From assembly GCF_008329945.1 (NCBI RefSeq), contig NZ_CP035807.1, positions 806,001 through 870,000 of the forward strand: DNA of 64,000 nucleotides. The letters run 5' to 3'. The stretch is from Thiospirochaeta perfilievii (GTDB taxonomy: Bacteria; Spirochaetota; Spirochaetia; DSM-2461). The position numbers were made by a program, and so were the translations under genes. The notes beneath the pieces were generated by a model. That model was not told where the DNA came from, ran no database searches, and saw only the letters and a list, made by a program, of their open reading frames with translations. Shown piece by piece: positions 45,266 through 55,099 of the stretch. Positions within the stretch are counted from its first letter, which is position 1, and every line of letters begins with the position of its first letter.

Positions 45266-46333
45266 TCAATTAGAAATGAAACTAGATAATACGTCTTCTT
45301 CAAAATAGGGTTCTTGATTGACCCAAAACATATAATTTACTTTTAAAAAATCCTTAGCAAAACCATGGAGTAGTGGAACTATGTTTTTTCTCTTATCTTT
45401 TACTAAAACAGAATTTGTTTGCCCAATATAGTTTCCATCTTGTACAGCAATACCTAGGGGTACAGAGTAGCAATTTTCATGCATCATAGCTAAGGCATGA
45501 TTTAATTGCCCCTTTCTGCGAACCATTAAATCAGGAGCCCCAAGACCAACCCCAATTTTTTCTCCATATTGATATATAGATTTTAAATAACCATTGTCCT
45601 CCCAGGGTAACCACTCTCCAGGCATAAAATTTGCATATACCATAGTGGTTGAATTTGGAAAAGCTTTTTTTAATGCCAACATATTTATCTTTATAGAACT
45701 ATTATATAAGGTTGGAGAAAATGTCTTATCATACTCTTTTGTTATGCCTACAGCTGTCTCCTGTAAATTTATTCCTTCAATTTTACCATCAAACTCTTTA
45801 CCTAGTGCATTAAGTAATAGGGCAAACCTTATTTGTACATTTGTATTCCAACGTTTTGCAGCCCAACCAAAAACTTCACCATTATCTTCTCTCTGGTAAA
45901 TCTCCCCTCCATTATAATCATCTGTTCGTAAATATTCAGGAACAGAGTGGTTTTTAGGGTTAAAAGTTGCATCTTGTATCTGAATAAATAGTTTCTTACC
46001 CTTGTTTTTTAAATAAGTATAATCTTCCAAAACGGCTGAAAAATCATATACACCCTTTGACGGTTCTAATTGTACCCAAGAGTACATAATTTGAGCCCCT
46101 TCAAACCTGAAATTTTCTAAAAATGGATGATTAACTATTGCATCCCTATCCCTGGAAAAGTAGACAAAATGTTTAATTTCATCCTCCCTAATAGGACCCT
46201 TTATATCCTCATATTTTTTATATGCATCCATATATCTTTCACTTGGATTATCCCACTGAGCACTAACATTAAAGTTAATTGCTACTACTAAAATTGTTAG
46301 TAGAAAATTGTTTTTTAAAAAAAATTTATTCAT
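45266..46333 (-). CDS. Exported glycoside hydrolase-like TIM-barrel protein
   Basis: A 355-residue protein with a signal peptide (LLTILVVAINFNVSAQ). The sequence MYSWVQLEPSKGVYDFS and GINLQETAVG resemble the early strands and the acid/base strand of clan-A type hydrolases such as GH5, GH42 or related TIM barrels (NLQE with Glu). FWVNQEP lies close to the C-terminus, another possible catalytic Glu. I cannot name the family. It would act in the periplasm or outside the cell on a polysaccharide. It is separated from the upstream two-component genes by 87 bases on the same strand and may be under their control. Confidence 0.65.
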   Translation of the reverse strand: MNKFFLKNNFLLTILVVAINFNVSAQWDNPSERYMDAYKKYEDIKGPIREDEIKHFVYFSRDRDAIVNHPFLENFRFEGAQIMYSWVQLEPSKGVYDFSAVLEDYTYLKNKGKKLFIQIQDATFNPKNHSVPEYLRTDDYNGGEIYQREDNGEVFGWAAKRWNTNVQIRFALLLNALGKEFDGKIEGINLQETAVGITKEYDKTFSPTLYNSSIKINMLALKKAFPNSTTMVYANFMPGEWLPWEDNGYLKSIYQYGEKIGVGLGAPDLMVRRKGQLNHALAMMHENCYSVPLGIAVQDGNYIGQTNSVLVKDKRKNIVPLLHGFAKDFLKVNYMFWVNQEPYFEEDVLSSFISN

Positions 46334-46420
46334 CTTAATCTCCTTTATTTTTATATTATTTCATAAACAAAGAGAAAAATATTTACATAAACATAGTTAA
46401 ATTGTGACAATTTTATGACA

Positions 46421-47887
46421 CTACATATTGCTAAATTTCACTATAAAGATAGTACCTTTAGGTTTATTATCCATACATTTAATAGTGTGATTATTACTCT
46501 GTAATATATTTTTAACAATAGATAACCCTAGACCTGAATGTAGTTTTTCTCCATCTACTATTAGCCGATTTGAATAAAATCTTCTAAATATTTTACACTT
46601 TTCTTCTTGGGGTATCCCCGGACCTAAATCCTTTATTAAAAGAGATGGTGAATCCCCATCTGTATAATATTTTATGGTTACACTCCCAGGCTCAGGGGAA
46701 AAACTTAATGCATTATCAATTAAATTTGTTAAAATAGATATAAATTGGGGCTCGGATAGTTTAACTCTCTTTTTCGTTTTAATAAAAGTTTTTATTTCCG
46801 CTTTATGGTATAAAGGTTGTAGTTTTTCTATTATCTCACTGGGGGAACACCATTTAGATAAGTTATCCACTCTATCATAGAGACTATACTCTCTAATATC
46901 AAATAATAACTTTTCTAATCTTCCTGACTCCTTTGATAATAGGGATAACATGGAACTACTTATTGCATCGTCTTGTAAATTTATTTGAAGAATCTCAATA
47001 CCATTTCTTATACCTGTTAAAGGATTTTTTAGTTCATGAAGCACATCACTACTAAATGTTCTAAGAGAATCCTTCTGATCTATAAGTTCCATGGATGTTA
47101 TATAGAAGGCTTTTGATAGAAGACCTATCTCATCAACTCTATTCCTCATTGAAAATATATCTTTTGGGCTCTTATTTTCACTTTTTACAAGCTTAACTTC
47201 ATTAGTTAAAACTTTAAGTGGTTTAATTATTAATCTATAATAGACAAAGTTAATAATTATAGAAATTAATATTGAAATGATAGATACTAATAAAAGATAG
47301 ATTTTGTATATTTTACTGTTTTTTATAAGGTCAAATTTATCAGAGAGTACAATTAGAGAATATTTCACCCCATTATCTAAACTGAAATTACTAAGAGAGT
47401 ATATAAAACGGTAATCTATAATACTAAAACTATTTTCCCCACTCTTTATAAACTTTGACATCCTATTAATAATCTCTTTATCACTTAGTTTAGGTGGGGA
47501 AGCATCCCCTATAGATTCTCCAATTATCCTAGTAAATGGCAGATCATAATTAAAGGATTCGATAGCGTAATTTGTTAACCACCTTGTATCATAAATAGGT
47601 TTTAAATTTATTGAGTTTATAACTAATACTCTTTGATATGGGGCAATAACTGGTATAAAAGTAATATATTCCATAGAAAGATTATCTTTAAGGCCGTACA
47701 TAATGGTTCTACTTAATTCTCTGTTAGTTAAACTCCTTAGGTTTAGGGCCTTATAATCCTTAGACTTAATAATAAGAAATCCACTTATTGGAATAAAAAC
47801 TAATATAGCATTTAGAATTATAATCCAGAGAATTCTACTATAAATAATCCTCTTAAGCTTATTTTTTATATCTATATCCAAGGCCAT
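46421..47887 (-). CDS. Two-component sensor histidine kinase
   Basis: About 488 residues from the ATG at 47887. An N-terminal helix is followed by a periplasmic region of about 190 residues, a second helix (YLLLVSIISILISIIINFVY), HAMP, then a kinase core with H box SSDVLHELKNPLTGIRNG, N box LIDNALSFS, G1 DLGPGIP, and G2 HSGLGLSIVKNIL. The design resembles ChvG/CreC-like kinases. The open frame extends to 47965, but that would overlap the response-regulator gene by over 100 bases. ATG 47887 or TTG 47881 gives a short overlap and a usual cytosolic lead-in; the exact start is uncertain. Confidence 0.87.
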   Translation of the reverse strand: MALDIDIKNKLKRIIYSRILWIIILNAILVFIPISGFLIIKSKDYKALNLRSLTNRELSRTIMYGLKDNLSMEYITFIPVIAPYQRVLVINSINLKPIYDTRWLTNYAIESFNYDLPFTRIIGESIGDASPPKLSDKEIINRMSKFIKSGENSFSIIDYRFIYSLSNFSLDNGVKYSLIVLSDKFDLIKNSKIYKIYLLLVSIISILISIIINFVYYRLIIKPLKVLTNEVKLVKSENKSPKDIFSMRNRVDEIGLLSKAFYITSMELIDQKDSLRTFSSDVLHELKNPLTGIRNGIEILQINLQDDAISSSMLSLLSKESGRLEKLLFDIREYSLYDRVDNLSKWCSPSEIIEKLQPLYHKAEIKTFIKTKKRVKLSEPQFISILTNLIDNALSFSPEPGSVTIKYYTDGDSPSLLIKDLGPGIPQEEKCKIFRRFYSNRLIVDGEKLHSGLGLSIVKNILQSNNHTIKCMDNKPKGTIFIVKFSNM

Positions 47888-48551
47888 AAACTGATTCAAT
47901 TCCTTTAAAGTCACTATAGATGTTAATAATTTTCTTTCTAATTCTTGTAATATGTGTATCAACATTCCTATCAGAGATGTAGGTATCCTCAGGATAAGCC
48001 TGCGCCATTAACTCATCCCTAGAAAAGACAATATTAGGGCTTTCAAATAGTGTTTTAAAAATTCGAAACTCTGTAACAGACATATTAATTAAACTTCCAT
48101 TAAAAAAAATTTGATACGCTCCATCATCAATGAAAAAACCACTAAGGTTACTTTTAAACCTTTTAGAAGTGGTTTGATAAAGATCAACTCTTCTTAAGCA
48201 AACAGCGACTCTAACTAGTAACTCTTTAATAGAGAAGGGTTTTGCTAAATAATCATCACCTCCCCTCTCTAAAGCTTCAATTTTTGTAATTTCATCTACA
48301 ATAGAGGAAATAAAAATAATAGGGATATTGTACTCCATCTTTCTGAAAATAGAGCAAAATGTTATTCCATCAACTCCTGGCATCATTATATCTAAAATTA
48401 TCAAATCTGGAGGATCTACCTTAATCTTCCCCAGTGCTTCAGAGCTGGAATTATATATAGTTGTAGTATAACCTTGGGCTTCTAAGGCTACGCTAAGTGT
48501 TTTTTGAATACTAATTTCATCATCAATAATAGCTATATGTTTTTTAGTCAT
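47859..48551 (-). CDS. OmpR-family response regulator
   Basis: A 230-residue protein with a receiver domain (IIDDE near 8-12, phosphoacceptor Asp54 in LIILDIMMPG, Lys in LAKPFSIKEL) and a C-terminal winged helix (SVTEFRIFKTLFESPNIVFS, RNVDTHITRIRKKI, GLGYRYKK). It is the partner of the kinase immediately downstream and overlaps the upstream aldo/keto reductase by 4 bases, so all three are probably one operon. Confidence 0.94.
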   Translation of the reverse strand: MTKKHIAIIDDEISIQKTLSVALEAQGYTTTIYNSSSEALGKIKVDPPDLIILDIMMPGVDGITFCSIFRKMEYNIPIIFISSIVDEITKIEALERGGDDYLAKPFSIKELLVRVAVCLRRVDLYQTTSKRFKSNLSGFFIDDGAYQIFFNGSLINMSVTEFRIFKTLFESPNIVFSRDELMAQAYPEDTYISDRNVDTHITRIRKKIINIYSDFKGIESVYGLGYRYKK

Positions 48552-49540
48552 TTTACAATTTTATCAATTAGATCCAACTCATCTTTAGAGAACTCACTGT
48601 TTTCTAATGCACCAATACAATCTTTAATCTGACTTGATCTACTTGCTCCAATTATTACAGAACTAACGGATTTGTGTCTTAAATTCCAAGATAAGGACAT
48701 TTGGGCAAGTGTTTGTCCCCTGCTCTGTGCAATACTGTTCAGTTTTAGGACTCTACTAACTACATCATCTGTAATATCATCTGGTTTTAAGAACCTACCA
48801 TCCTTTTTTGCCCTAGAGTCATTTGGGATACCATTTAAATACTTATTAGTTAATATCCCTTTTTCTAGGGGAGAGAAGGTTACAACCCCAATATTCTCAC
48901 TATCATGTAGATCTAATAGTCCATTTTCAACTCTTCTATCAAACATATTGTATTTAACTTGGTGAAGTAAACATGGAGTTCCTAAATCTTTTAGGATTGC
49001 AAAAGCTTCCTTTGCTTTTTCTGGCAAGTAGTAGTTTGAAAGCCCAATATACATTGCCCTACCTGACCTTACTATATAGTCTAAAGCAGTCATAGTCTCT
49101 AATAGTGGGGTATCTGGATCTGGTCTATGGTGATAAAATACATCAACATAATCTAAGCCCAATCTTTTTAAACTCTGATCACAGCTAGAAATAAGATATT
49201 TTCTAGAACCCCAATTACCATAGGGACCTGGCCACATATCGTACCCAGCCTTTGTAGATATTATAAGTTCATCTCTATATGGTTTCAAATCCTTTTTAAG
49301 TATTAATCCAAAGTTCTCCTCTGCACTTCCAGGGGGCGGTCCATAGTTATTTGCAAGATCAAAGTGGGTGATTCCTAAATCAAAAGAGACTCTAGCCATA
49401 TCACGACTATTTTCAAAAACAGTTGAGTCACTAAAATTATGCCATAATCCTAGTGATATCTTAGGTAATAAAATACCAGAAGACCCACACCTTTTATACT
49501 CCATACTATTATATCTATCTTTATCCGCTATATATTCCAT
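48548..49540 (-). CDS. Aldo/keto reductase, YghZ/Kv-beta-like
   Basis: A 330-residue NADPH-dependent barrel protein of the YghZ (L-glyceraldehyde 3-phosphate reductase) type: MEYKRCGSSGILLPKISLG, FDLANNYGPPPGSAEENFG (catalytic Asp and Tyr), STKAGYDMWPGPYG (Lys), VFYHHRPDPDTPL (His) and VIIGASRSSQIKDC for cofactor phosphate binding. It heads the AKR-regulator-kinase operon. Detoxification of aldehydes such as methylglyoxal is likely, but the substrate is not proven. Full length, unlike the remnant at 16140-16775, which belongs to another AKR subgroup. Confidence 0.92.
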   Translation of the reverse strand: MEYIADKDRYNSMEYKRCGSSGILLPKISLGLWHNFSDSTVFENSRDMARVSFDLGITHFDLANNYGPPPGSAEENFGLILKKDLKPYRDELIISTKAGYDMWPGPYGNWGSRKYLISSCDQSLKRLGLDYVDVFYHHRPDPDTPLLETMTALDYIVRSGRAMYIGLSNYYLPEKAKEAFAILKDLGTPCLLHQVKYNMFDRRVENGLLDLHDSENIGVVTFSPLEKGILTNKYLNGIPNDSRAKKDGRFLKPDDITDDVVSRVLKLNSIAQSRGQTLAQMSLSWNLRHKSVSSVIIGASRSSQIKDCIGALENSEFSKDELDLIDKIVK

Positions 49541-49672
49541 TTAAAAATAGTAACACCCAATTCTATTATGGGATATGGGAAAATTTACTAATTTATTGTA
49601 AAATCTTCTACATTTTTAACACTAAATAAAAAATAATAACTCATTTGCTAATTATTATATTATGATGTATAT

Positions 49673-51616
49673 ATGAGGTTTAAAATTCTCTTTTTACTAT
49701 TTATACTAATGAACTCATCCCTTTACTCCCAATCTTTTATTACTAAAGATCTATCCAATAAAAGTGTTTTATTATTAAACTCATACCATAAAGGTTTTAG
49801 ATGGACTGATGATATTACCCATGAAGTAATTAAGGGTTTATCACCCTATGAAATCGAGTTGCATATAGAATTTATGGATTCAAAAAGGGGATGGGATAGG
49901 GAGTATCAGTTAAAATTAGCAGATTTACTAAAGTATAAAGTAGGTAGGCACAATTATGATTTAATTTTGACCTCTGATGATAATGCATTTAACTTTGTTA
50001 TAGAAAATAGAGCAGAGATATTTAAAAACAAACCTATTATCTTTTGTGGAGTGAATAATCTTTTAGCTGACAAAGCCTCAAAATACCGTGATATTACTGG
50101 TATTAACGAAGAGATAGATATTATAGGAAGCTTGGACTTAATTAAAAAACTTCACCCTAAAATAGAGAAAATATCTATTATTACTGATAATACAACAACA
50201 GGACAAAGATTACAAAAAGGTATTAATGAAGTAATACCCCTCTACCCTGAACTCTCAATAAAATTAGATTATAACTTAACTGGAGATGAACTTATTAATT
50301 TAGTAGAGAGTAGTGGAAAGGATACAGTAATACTTTTTACACTATTCTACACAGATAAAAATAATGACTATTATGAAAACATTCTATCTGAGATCTATAA
50401 GGTATCTATAAATCCAATATATGGAACATGGGACTTTAACTTAAATAACGGTATTATTGGAGGAGTACTGGTTACCGGCTCCTCCCAGGGAGAGTTTGTA
50501 GCCCAAAAAGCACTAGAGATTTTAGGGGGTAAGGATATAAATTCAATACCTATAGAGTATAGAACTCCAACAAAAACAATTTTAGATTATAATCTCCTTA
50601 ATAGATATGCCATGGATATCCCACAGAACTCTCAGATTGAGTTAATAAACAAACCTGATACCTTCTACAATAAGTACGGTTATATAATAAATATTATTAT
50701 AACAATTGTAGTTATTCTTTTATTATCATTATTAATAATAAGTTATGCCTTTTTAAAATCTAAAAGGGCTGAGAGTGAACTTAATAACTATAAAGCCCAC
50801 TTAGAAGAGGTGGTTTTAGAGCGAACAGAGGAACTACAGGAGAATATAATTGAGTTAAAAAATACCCAGGATGAGTTAGTTGAGTCTAAAAAAATGGCAT
50901 ACCTAGGTAGTTTAGTAGCTGGCGTAGCTCATAAACTTAATACACCAATAGGAATTGGTATAACATCCGTTACCCATTTACGATCTAAATCTTTAAAGTT
51001 ACATAAGGAGTTTTCTTTAAACCAATTAAAAAAGAGTTCCTTAATGGATTACCTATTAGAATCCAAGGAAGCGTTGGATTTAATAAATTCGAACCTTAAT
51101 AAAGCAGCAGATATTATTACTGTTTTTAAACAGGTAGCCGTTGATGAAATAGAAGATAAGAAAGATAGAGTCAACCTATCCGAATTAGTTCATGGAGTAG
51201 TAAATAGAATAATATCTCCTATTAAAGGGTTTAACTTCGATATAAACATCTTCTGCCCAGATACTATTTATCTAGATACTTCTCCAGAAATATTAATTAC
51301 AATATTTACAAATCTTATTAGAAACTCCCTTGAGCACGGTCTTAAAGATCTTATGTATGGAAGTATAAATATAATTATAAATAGAGATAAGGATATTATT
51401 AATATTAAATACTACGATAGTGGACACGGTATATCTAAAGATGTTATAGGTAGGATTTTTGAACCTTTCTTCTCTACTAAGAAATCAAATGGTAATTTAG
51501 GATTAGGATTAAACATAGTATACAATCTAGTTGTAAATAAATTAAAAGGTTCAATAAAGTGTGTTAATGAAAATGACTATACAATATTCTATATTAAACT
51601 TTCTGTTAATAAATAA
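49673..51616 (+). CDS. Sensor histidine kinase with periplasmic-binding-protein-like sensor
   Basis: A 647-residue protein. After a signal peptide (FLLFILMNSSLYSQS), residues about 30-320 resemble the ABC substrate-binding (PF04392-like) sensor: LLLNSYHKGFRWTDDIT, DLILTSDDNAFNFV, KPIIFCGVNN. A transmembrane helix follows (IINIIITIVVILLLSLLIIS), then a coiled coil and a kinase core with H box VAGVAHKLNTPIGIG, N box LIRNSLEHGL, G1 DSGHGIS, F EPFFST and G2 LGLGLNIVYNL. The kinase core is similar in type to that at 1368-3257. No response regulator is adjacent. FapA lies 44 bases downstream under its own promoter. Confidence 0.88.
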   Translation: MRFKILFLLFILMNSSLYSQSFITKDLSNKSVLLLNSYHKGFRWTDDITHEVIKGLSPYEIELHIEFMDSKRGWDREYQLKLADLLKYKVGRHNYDLILTSDDNAFNFVIENRAEIFKNKPIIFCGVNNLLADKASKYRDITGINEEIDIIGSLDLIKKLHPKIEKISIITDNTTTGQRLQKGINEVIPLYPELSIKLDYNLTGDELINLVESSGKDTVILFTLFYTDKNNDYYENILSEIYKVSINPIYGTWDFNLNNGIIGGVLVTGSSQGEFVAQKALEILGGKDINSIPIEYRTPTKTILDYNLLNRYAMDIPQNSQIELINKPDTFYNKYGYIINIIITIVVILLLSLLIISYAFLKSKRAESELNNYKAHLEEVVLERTEELQENIIELKNTQDELVESKKMAYLGSLVAGVAHKLNTPIGIGITSVTHLRSKSLKLHKEFSLNQLKKSSLMDYLLESKEALDLINSNLNKAADIITVFKQVAVDEIEDKKDRVNLSELVHGVVNRIISPIKGFNFDINIFCPDTIYLDTSPEILITIFTNLIRNSLEHGLKDLMYGSINIIINRDKDIINIKYYDSGHGISKDVIGRIFEPFFSTKKSNGNLGLGLNIVYNLVVNKLKGSIKCVNENDYTIFYIKLSVNK

Positions 51617-51624
51617 ATTTATAT

Positions 51625-51654
51625 TTGTAATAAGCAAATATAATTGTATATAAT
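51625..51654 (+). promoter_or_regulatory. Leaderless promoter of the FapA gene
   Basis: TTGTAA (51625-51630), 18-bp spacer, TATAAT (51649-51654), 6 nt to the GTG at 51661. No ribosome site is present. Confidence 0.55.
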
Positions 51655-51660
51655 GTAGTT

Positions 51661-53184
51661 GTGGATAAAGATAAGTATCATCATATAAAAGATAAAACAA
51701 TCTCAAGGGTAAATAGTATACTAGAAGATAAGTATATAAATGATTTAATAAATGAAACTACTGACATGTTAGATGAAATAACCTCTGGAGATGATATTCC
51801 AGAGCAGGAACAAAAGGTCTTTCCTGGGGCTATAAATATAGTTATGGAACCTATGAAGATGACTGCAACTTTAGAGATTCTAAAGCCTATTAATTCAAGT
51901 AACGAAATAACTATTGGTAAAGTAAAAGAGTTAATAAATGAGCTTGGGGATTTCTTTGAGAGCCGTGTAGACTGGGCTCTTATTCATGATATATATTCAA
52001 GGGTTATAGATGATGATGAAATAGTCCCACCTGAAATTATTGCTAGGGGTATAAAAGTAGAAGCCTATATTCCTGAGCATATAATATTAGAAGAGAAATT
52101 GTTATCTACATATATGCCACTGATTACCAGCCATGGTAGGGCTGATTATCATAAAATTAATTCCCTAGTGTTTGTAAAAAAAGGTGAATTTATTGGTAAA
52201 ATAATTCCCTCTACACCTGGAGTAGTTGGTAAAAAACTTGATGGATCCGATATCCCCTTCCCTAAAATGATCATTAATAACTATGTAGCTGATCAAAATA
52301 TCTATATAGAAGATAACAAACTATTTTCAAAAATAGATGGAACATTTAAAATTGTAGATAATAGACTTATGGTAGCCCCATGTCTTCTTATACAAAGTGA
52401 TATAGATTATCATACAGGTGATATAGTTTTTACCGGGGATGTTGAAATTGGAGGTTCTATTAGAAGTGGATTTTCTGTGACTTCTGGTGGGGATCTTTTA
52501 ATAAAAGGAGCTGTGGAACCTACCAATATTTCTTGTAATAGCAACCTAGTTGTTAATGAAGGGATTTTTGGGTCAAAAACTTCACTAATTGATGTTAAGG
52601 GTAATTTAAATACAAAACATATTGAGAATGTTAGGTTAAAATCAATTGGGAACCTTTTTGTTAGGAATAGTATTATGACATCCCATATCTTAACAAATGG
52701 TAAAATAACTATGGATAAAAATGGAACAATATTAGGTTCAATTGTATATAGTCTAAATGGAATAACATGCCATAATGTTGGTAATGAGTTAGGGGTACAT
52801 ACAGAAATTTATTTAGGGATAGACTATATTGTAATGGAAAAACTAAAAGAGATTCAGGAAGTATCTACTATAATTACAAATGAGATGGAAGAACTACAAC
52901 AAGAGATTAATATTATGGAGACTAGAGAGGAGAGAGATAAGGGAAAATATCTCTTTTTATCCTTAAAAAACAGACTTAACAGTCTTAATAACCACTCTAG
53001 ATCTTTACTAAAATCCCTTGATAAAAATGATAGAAGTTCATTAACTGTCACTGGAACAATATACCCTGGATCAAGAATAAACATATGTCATATATCTATA
53101 GATATAAAAGAGCCACTAAAAAATGTTACTCTTTTTCTTAATAAAGACCACGGTAGAATTGACTGGACAGGTTTTACTAAATAA
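51661..53184 (+). CDS. FapA family (DUF342) protein
   Basis: A 507-residue protein with a GTG start. An N-terminal segment is followed by the DUF342 region, whose parallel beta-helix repeats are visible (GDIVFTGDVEIGGSIRSGFSV, GGDLLIKGAVEPTNI, KGNLNTKHIENVRLKSIGNL). A coiled coil (IITNEMEELQQEINIMETRE) and a final beta segment follow. FapA-type proteins act in polymer assembly, flagellar or chemotaxis-linked roles; the exact role is not settled. The C-terminal 8 bases overlap the convergent DUF554 gene. The GTG is 6 nt after a -10 box, which supports it as the start of a leaderless message. Confidence 0.87.
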   Translation: MDKDKYHHIKDKTISRVNSILEDKYINDLINETTDMLDEITSGDDIPEQEQKVFPGAINIVMEPMKMTATLEILKPINSSNEITIGKVKELINELGDFFESRVDWALIHDIYSRVIDDDEIVPPEIIARGIKVEAYIPEHIILEEKLLSTYMPLITSHGRADYHKINSLVFVKKGEFIGKIIPSTPGVVGKKLDGSDIPFPKMIINNYVADQNIYIEDNKLFSKIDGTFKIVDNRLMVAPCLLIQSDIDYHTGDIVFTGDVEIGGSIRSGFSVTSGGDLLIKGAVEPTNISCNSNLVVNEGIFGSKTSLIDVKGNLNTKHIENVRLKSIGNLFVRNSIMTSHILTNGKITMDKNGTILGSIVYSLNGITCHNVGNELGVHTEIYLGIDYIVMEKLKEIQEVSTIITNEMEELQQEINIMETREERDKGKYLFLSLKNRLNSLNNHSRSLLKSLDKNDRSSLTVTGTIYPGSRINICHISIDIKEPLKNVTLFLNKDHGRIDWTGFTK

Positions 53185-53866
53185 AAAGATAGTATATTGG
53201 GGGTATTAATATTGCCGGTAGATAATTAGCAGTTTTAATTTTTTTTATGTTTAATAAATTTAGTCCTAGGCTAAAAATTAAAATTCCACCTATTATAGAT
53301 ATCTCCCTAATTGTCTCCACTGTTAAAACAGGCTCAATAAACTTTGCAAGAAGTGTAATACTCCCCTGATATATTAAAACAGCAATAGATGAGAAAATTA
53401 CCCCTATACCAAGTGTGGATGTCAAAATAATTGATGTAACCCCATCTAATACAGATTTTGCATATAACATATCGTGTTTACCCTGTAGTCCACTCTCTAG
53501 GGATCCAAGAATAGCCATTGTTCCTACACAAAAAATCAGACTAGCTGTAACAAAGCCCTTAGCAATATTGTGTTCGCCCCCTCTTCCTACTCTATTTTGA
53601 AGAGAGTCTCCCAATCTGTTTAGTCTAAGATCAATATCGATAAACTCACCAATTAAACCGCCGATAACAATTGAAATTATAAAGAGTATAGGTTCTCCAC
53701 CATTTAAAATTCCATTAAGTGTTGTTGACATTCCAATAAATAGGACAGATAACCCAACACCATTCATTACAATAGTTTTATACTTCTCTTTTAAACCATT
53801 TTTAATTAATAGACCCAAAATAGATCCTAGAATTATAACAAGAGTATTTACATATGTTCCTAACAT
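53177..53866 (-). CDS. DUF554 family membrane protein
   Basis: A 229-residue protein with about seven helices. The start MLGTYVNTLVIILGSILGLL and the central GFVTASLIFCVGTMAILGSL match DUF554 (YdfK-like) proteins, possible transporters of unknown substrate. It shares one base with the cobO stop (TAATG), so it is co-translated with cobO. Confidence 0.88.
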   Translation of the reverse strand: MLGTYVNTLVIILGSILGLLIKNGLKEKYKTIVMNGVGLSVLFIGMSTTLNGILNGGEPILFIISIVIGGLIGEFIDIDLRLNRLGDSLQNRVGRGGEHNIAKGFVTASLIFCVGTMAILGSLESGLQGKHDMLYAKSVLDGVTSIILTSTLGIGVIFSSIAVLIYQGSITLLAKFIEPVLTVETIREISIIGGILIFSLGLNLLNIKKIKTANYLPAILIPPIYYLFI

Positions 53867-54459
53867 TAAAATTCTATTCCTTTTTGTGCCTTAATACCAG
53901 ATTCAAATGCATGCTTTATCATTACCATCTCAGTTACTGTATCTGCAATTTCTATTACTTCACTAGGAGCATTTCTACCAGTTAAGATTATATTTAGTGA
54001 GTCAGGTTTATTAGCTAATACCTCTACAACCTCTTTTATATCTAAAAACTTATATGCTAAGGCTAAGTTTATCTCATCAAGAACTAGCAGTTGAAACTTA
54101 TTATCTTTATCCCGGCATATCTCCTTTGCAACTTCCCAGCCCTTAAGAGCAGCTAAAATATCCTTCTCTTTATCCTGGGTATCCCATGTGAATCCAGCTC
54201 CTGAGACAATATGGGTAATAGATTCGAATTTTTTAAATATATTCATCTCTCCTGTTGTCCAGGAACCTTTAATAAATTGAATTACTGCAACATTTAACCC
54301 CTGTCCAACGGCACGAAATACTGTACCAAAGGCGGATGAACTTTTACCCTTTCCATCACCTGTATTTACTATAATTATACCCCTATCAATAGAGGCATTT
54401 TTAACCTTATTACTCTGTGTCTCTTTTAACTCTTTCATTTTATCTTTATAGGAATCCAC
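53866..54459 (-). CDS. cobO: Cob(I)yrinic acid a,c-diamide adenosyltransferase (CobO/BtuR)
   Basis: A 197-residue P-loop enzyme with RGIIIVNTGDGKGKSSSAFG, VAVIQFIKGSW, LLVLDEINLALAY and LILTGRNAP-type segments (here NIILTGRNAPSEVIE). It adenosylates cobalamin or cobyrinate to give the AdoCbl form. No other cobalamin biosynthesis genes are in the window, so it may serve salvage. It matters for the XRE-CarH-like regulator at 41857, whose light-sensitive ligand would be AdoCbl. It is co-transcribed with DUF554 and perhaps with the DUF2202 gene 68 bases upstream. Confidence 0.93.
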   Translation of the reverse strand: MDSYKDKMKELKETQSNKVKNASIDRGIIIVNTGDGKGKSSSAFGTVFRAVGQGLNVAVIQFIKGSWTTGEMNIFKKFESITHIVSGAGFTWDTQDKEKDILAALKGWEVAKEICRDKDNKFQLLVLDEINLALAYKFLDIKEVVEVLANKPDSLNIILTGRNAPSEVIEIADTVTEMVMIKHAFESGIKAQKGIEF

Positions 54460-54527
54460 ATAGCTATCCTTAACAATTATTTTAAGTTAATAATCATATT
54501 TAATAGATAAAAAGGCAAGAAGTAATA

Positions 54528-55016
54528 CTATCTTTCTAACTGTCTCCTAAAAGCTTTTAAATGATTTTCGGATGCTTTTTTTAGGAATTCGAAAACATTT
54601 CTTACATCTAAGGGAAGGTCTTCCTTTAAGAATTTATTATACATTGCAATATTTTTTACCTCTGCATCAACTCCTATTTTAGCTGCTTCCTCTACATTTT
54701 TAGGTATATATAAATGACTTGTTGTATCAACTTTTGGAATTTCAATATTGTAAGATGAGTATAACTCCTTTAGGTAGGCAATATGAGTTTTTTCAGATTC
54801 GATGATATTAGTAAAAGGTTTTATTGGTCCAAACTTCTCAATAAGTGCTTCATACTCATTTAATGCTAAATATTCATCCTCTATAGCATACTCTAACATC
54901 TCTTCTAAAGTGTAATTAGACTCATTAAGTGCACCATCTGCACCAAAATTTTCTCCAAAAATAAAACTAGTAAAACCACCAAGTGATAATAAAATTAAAC
55001 CTATAATCTTTTTCAT
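54528..55016 (-). CDS. Exported DUF2202 ferritin-like protein
   Basis: About 162 residues with a signal peptide (IIGLILLSLGGFTSFIFG) and a four-helix ferritin-like domain. Metal-ligand type residues repeat in EDEYLALNEYEALIEKFG, IIESEKTHIAYLKELY, DAEVKNIAMYNKFL and ASENHLKAFRR, the pattern of the DUF2202 family. It could bind a di-iron centre in the periplasm; the function is unknown. ATG 55016 follows GGAGGAAGTT and is preferred over ATG 55028, which itself overlaps that ribosome site. Confidence 0.88.
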   Translation of the reverse strand: MKKIIGLILLSLGGFTSFIFGENFGADGALNESNYTLEEMLEYAIEDEYLALNEYEALIEKFGPIKPFTNIIESEKTHIAYLKELYSSYNIEIPKVDTTSHLYIPKNVEEAAKIGVDAEVKNIAMYNKFLKEDLPLDVRNVFEFLKKASENHLKAFRRQLER

Positions 55017-55099
55017 AACTTCCTCCATTTAATCTAACTTAATTATACTTATAATTGTAAACAAGATATAAATAAAGTATATTTATTTAGGAGTATAAT

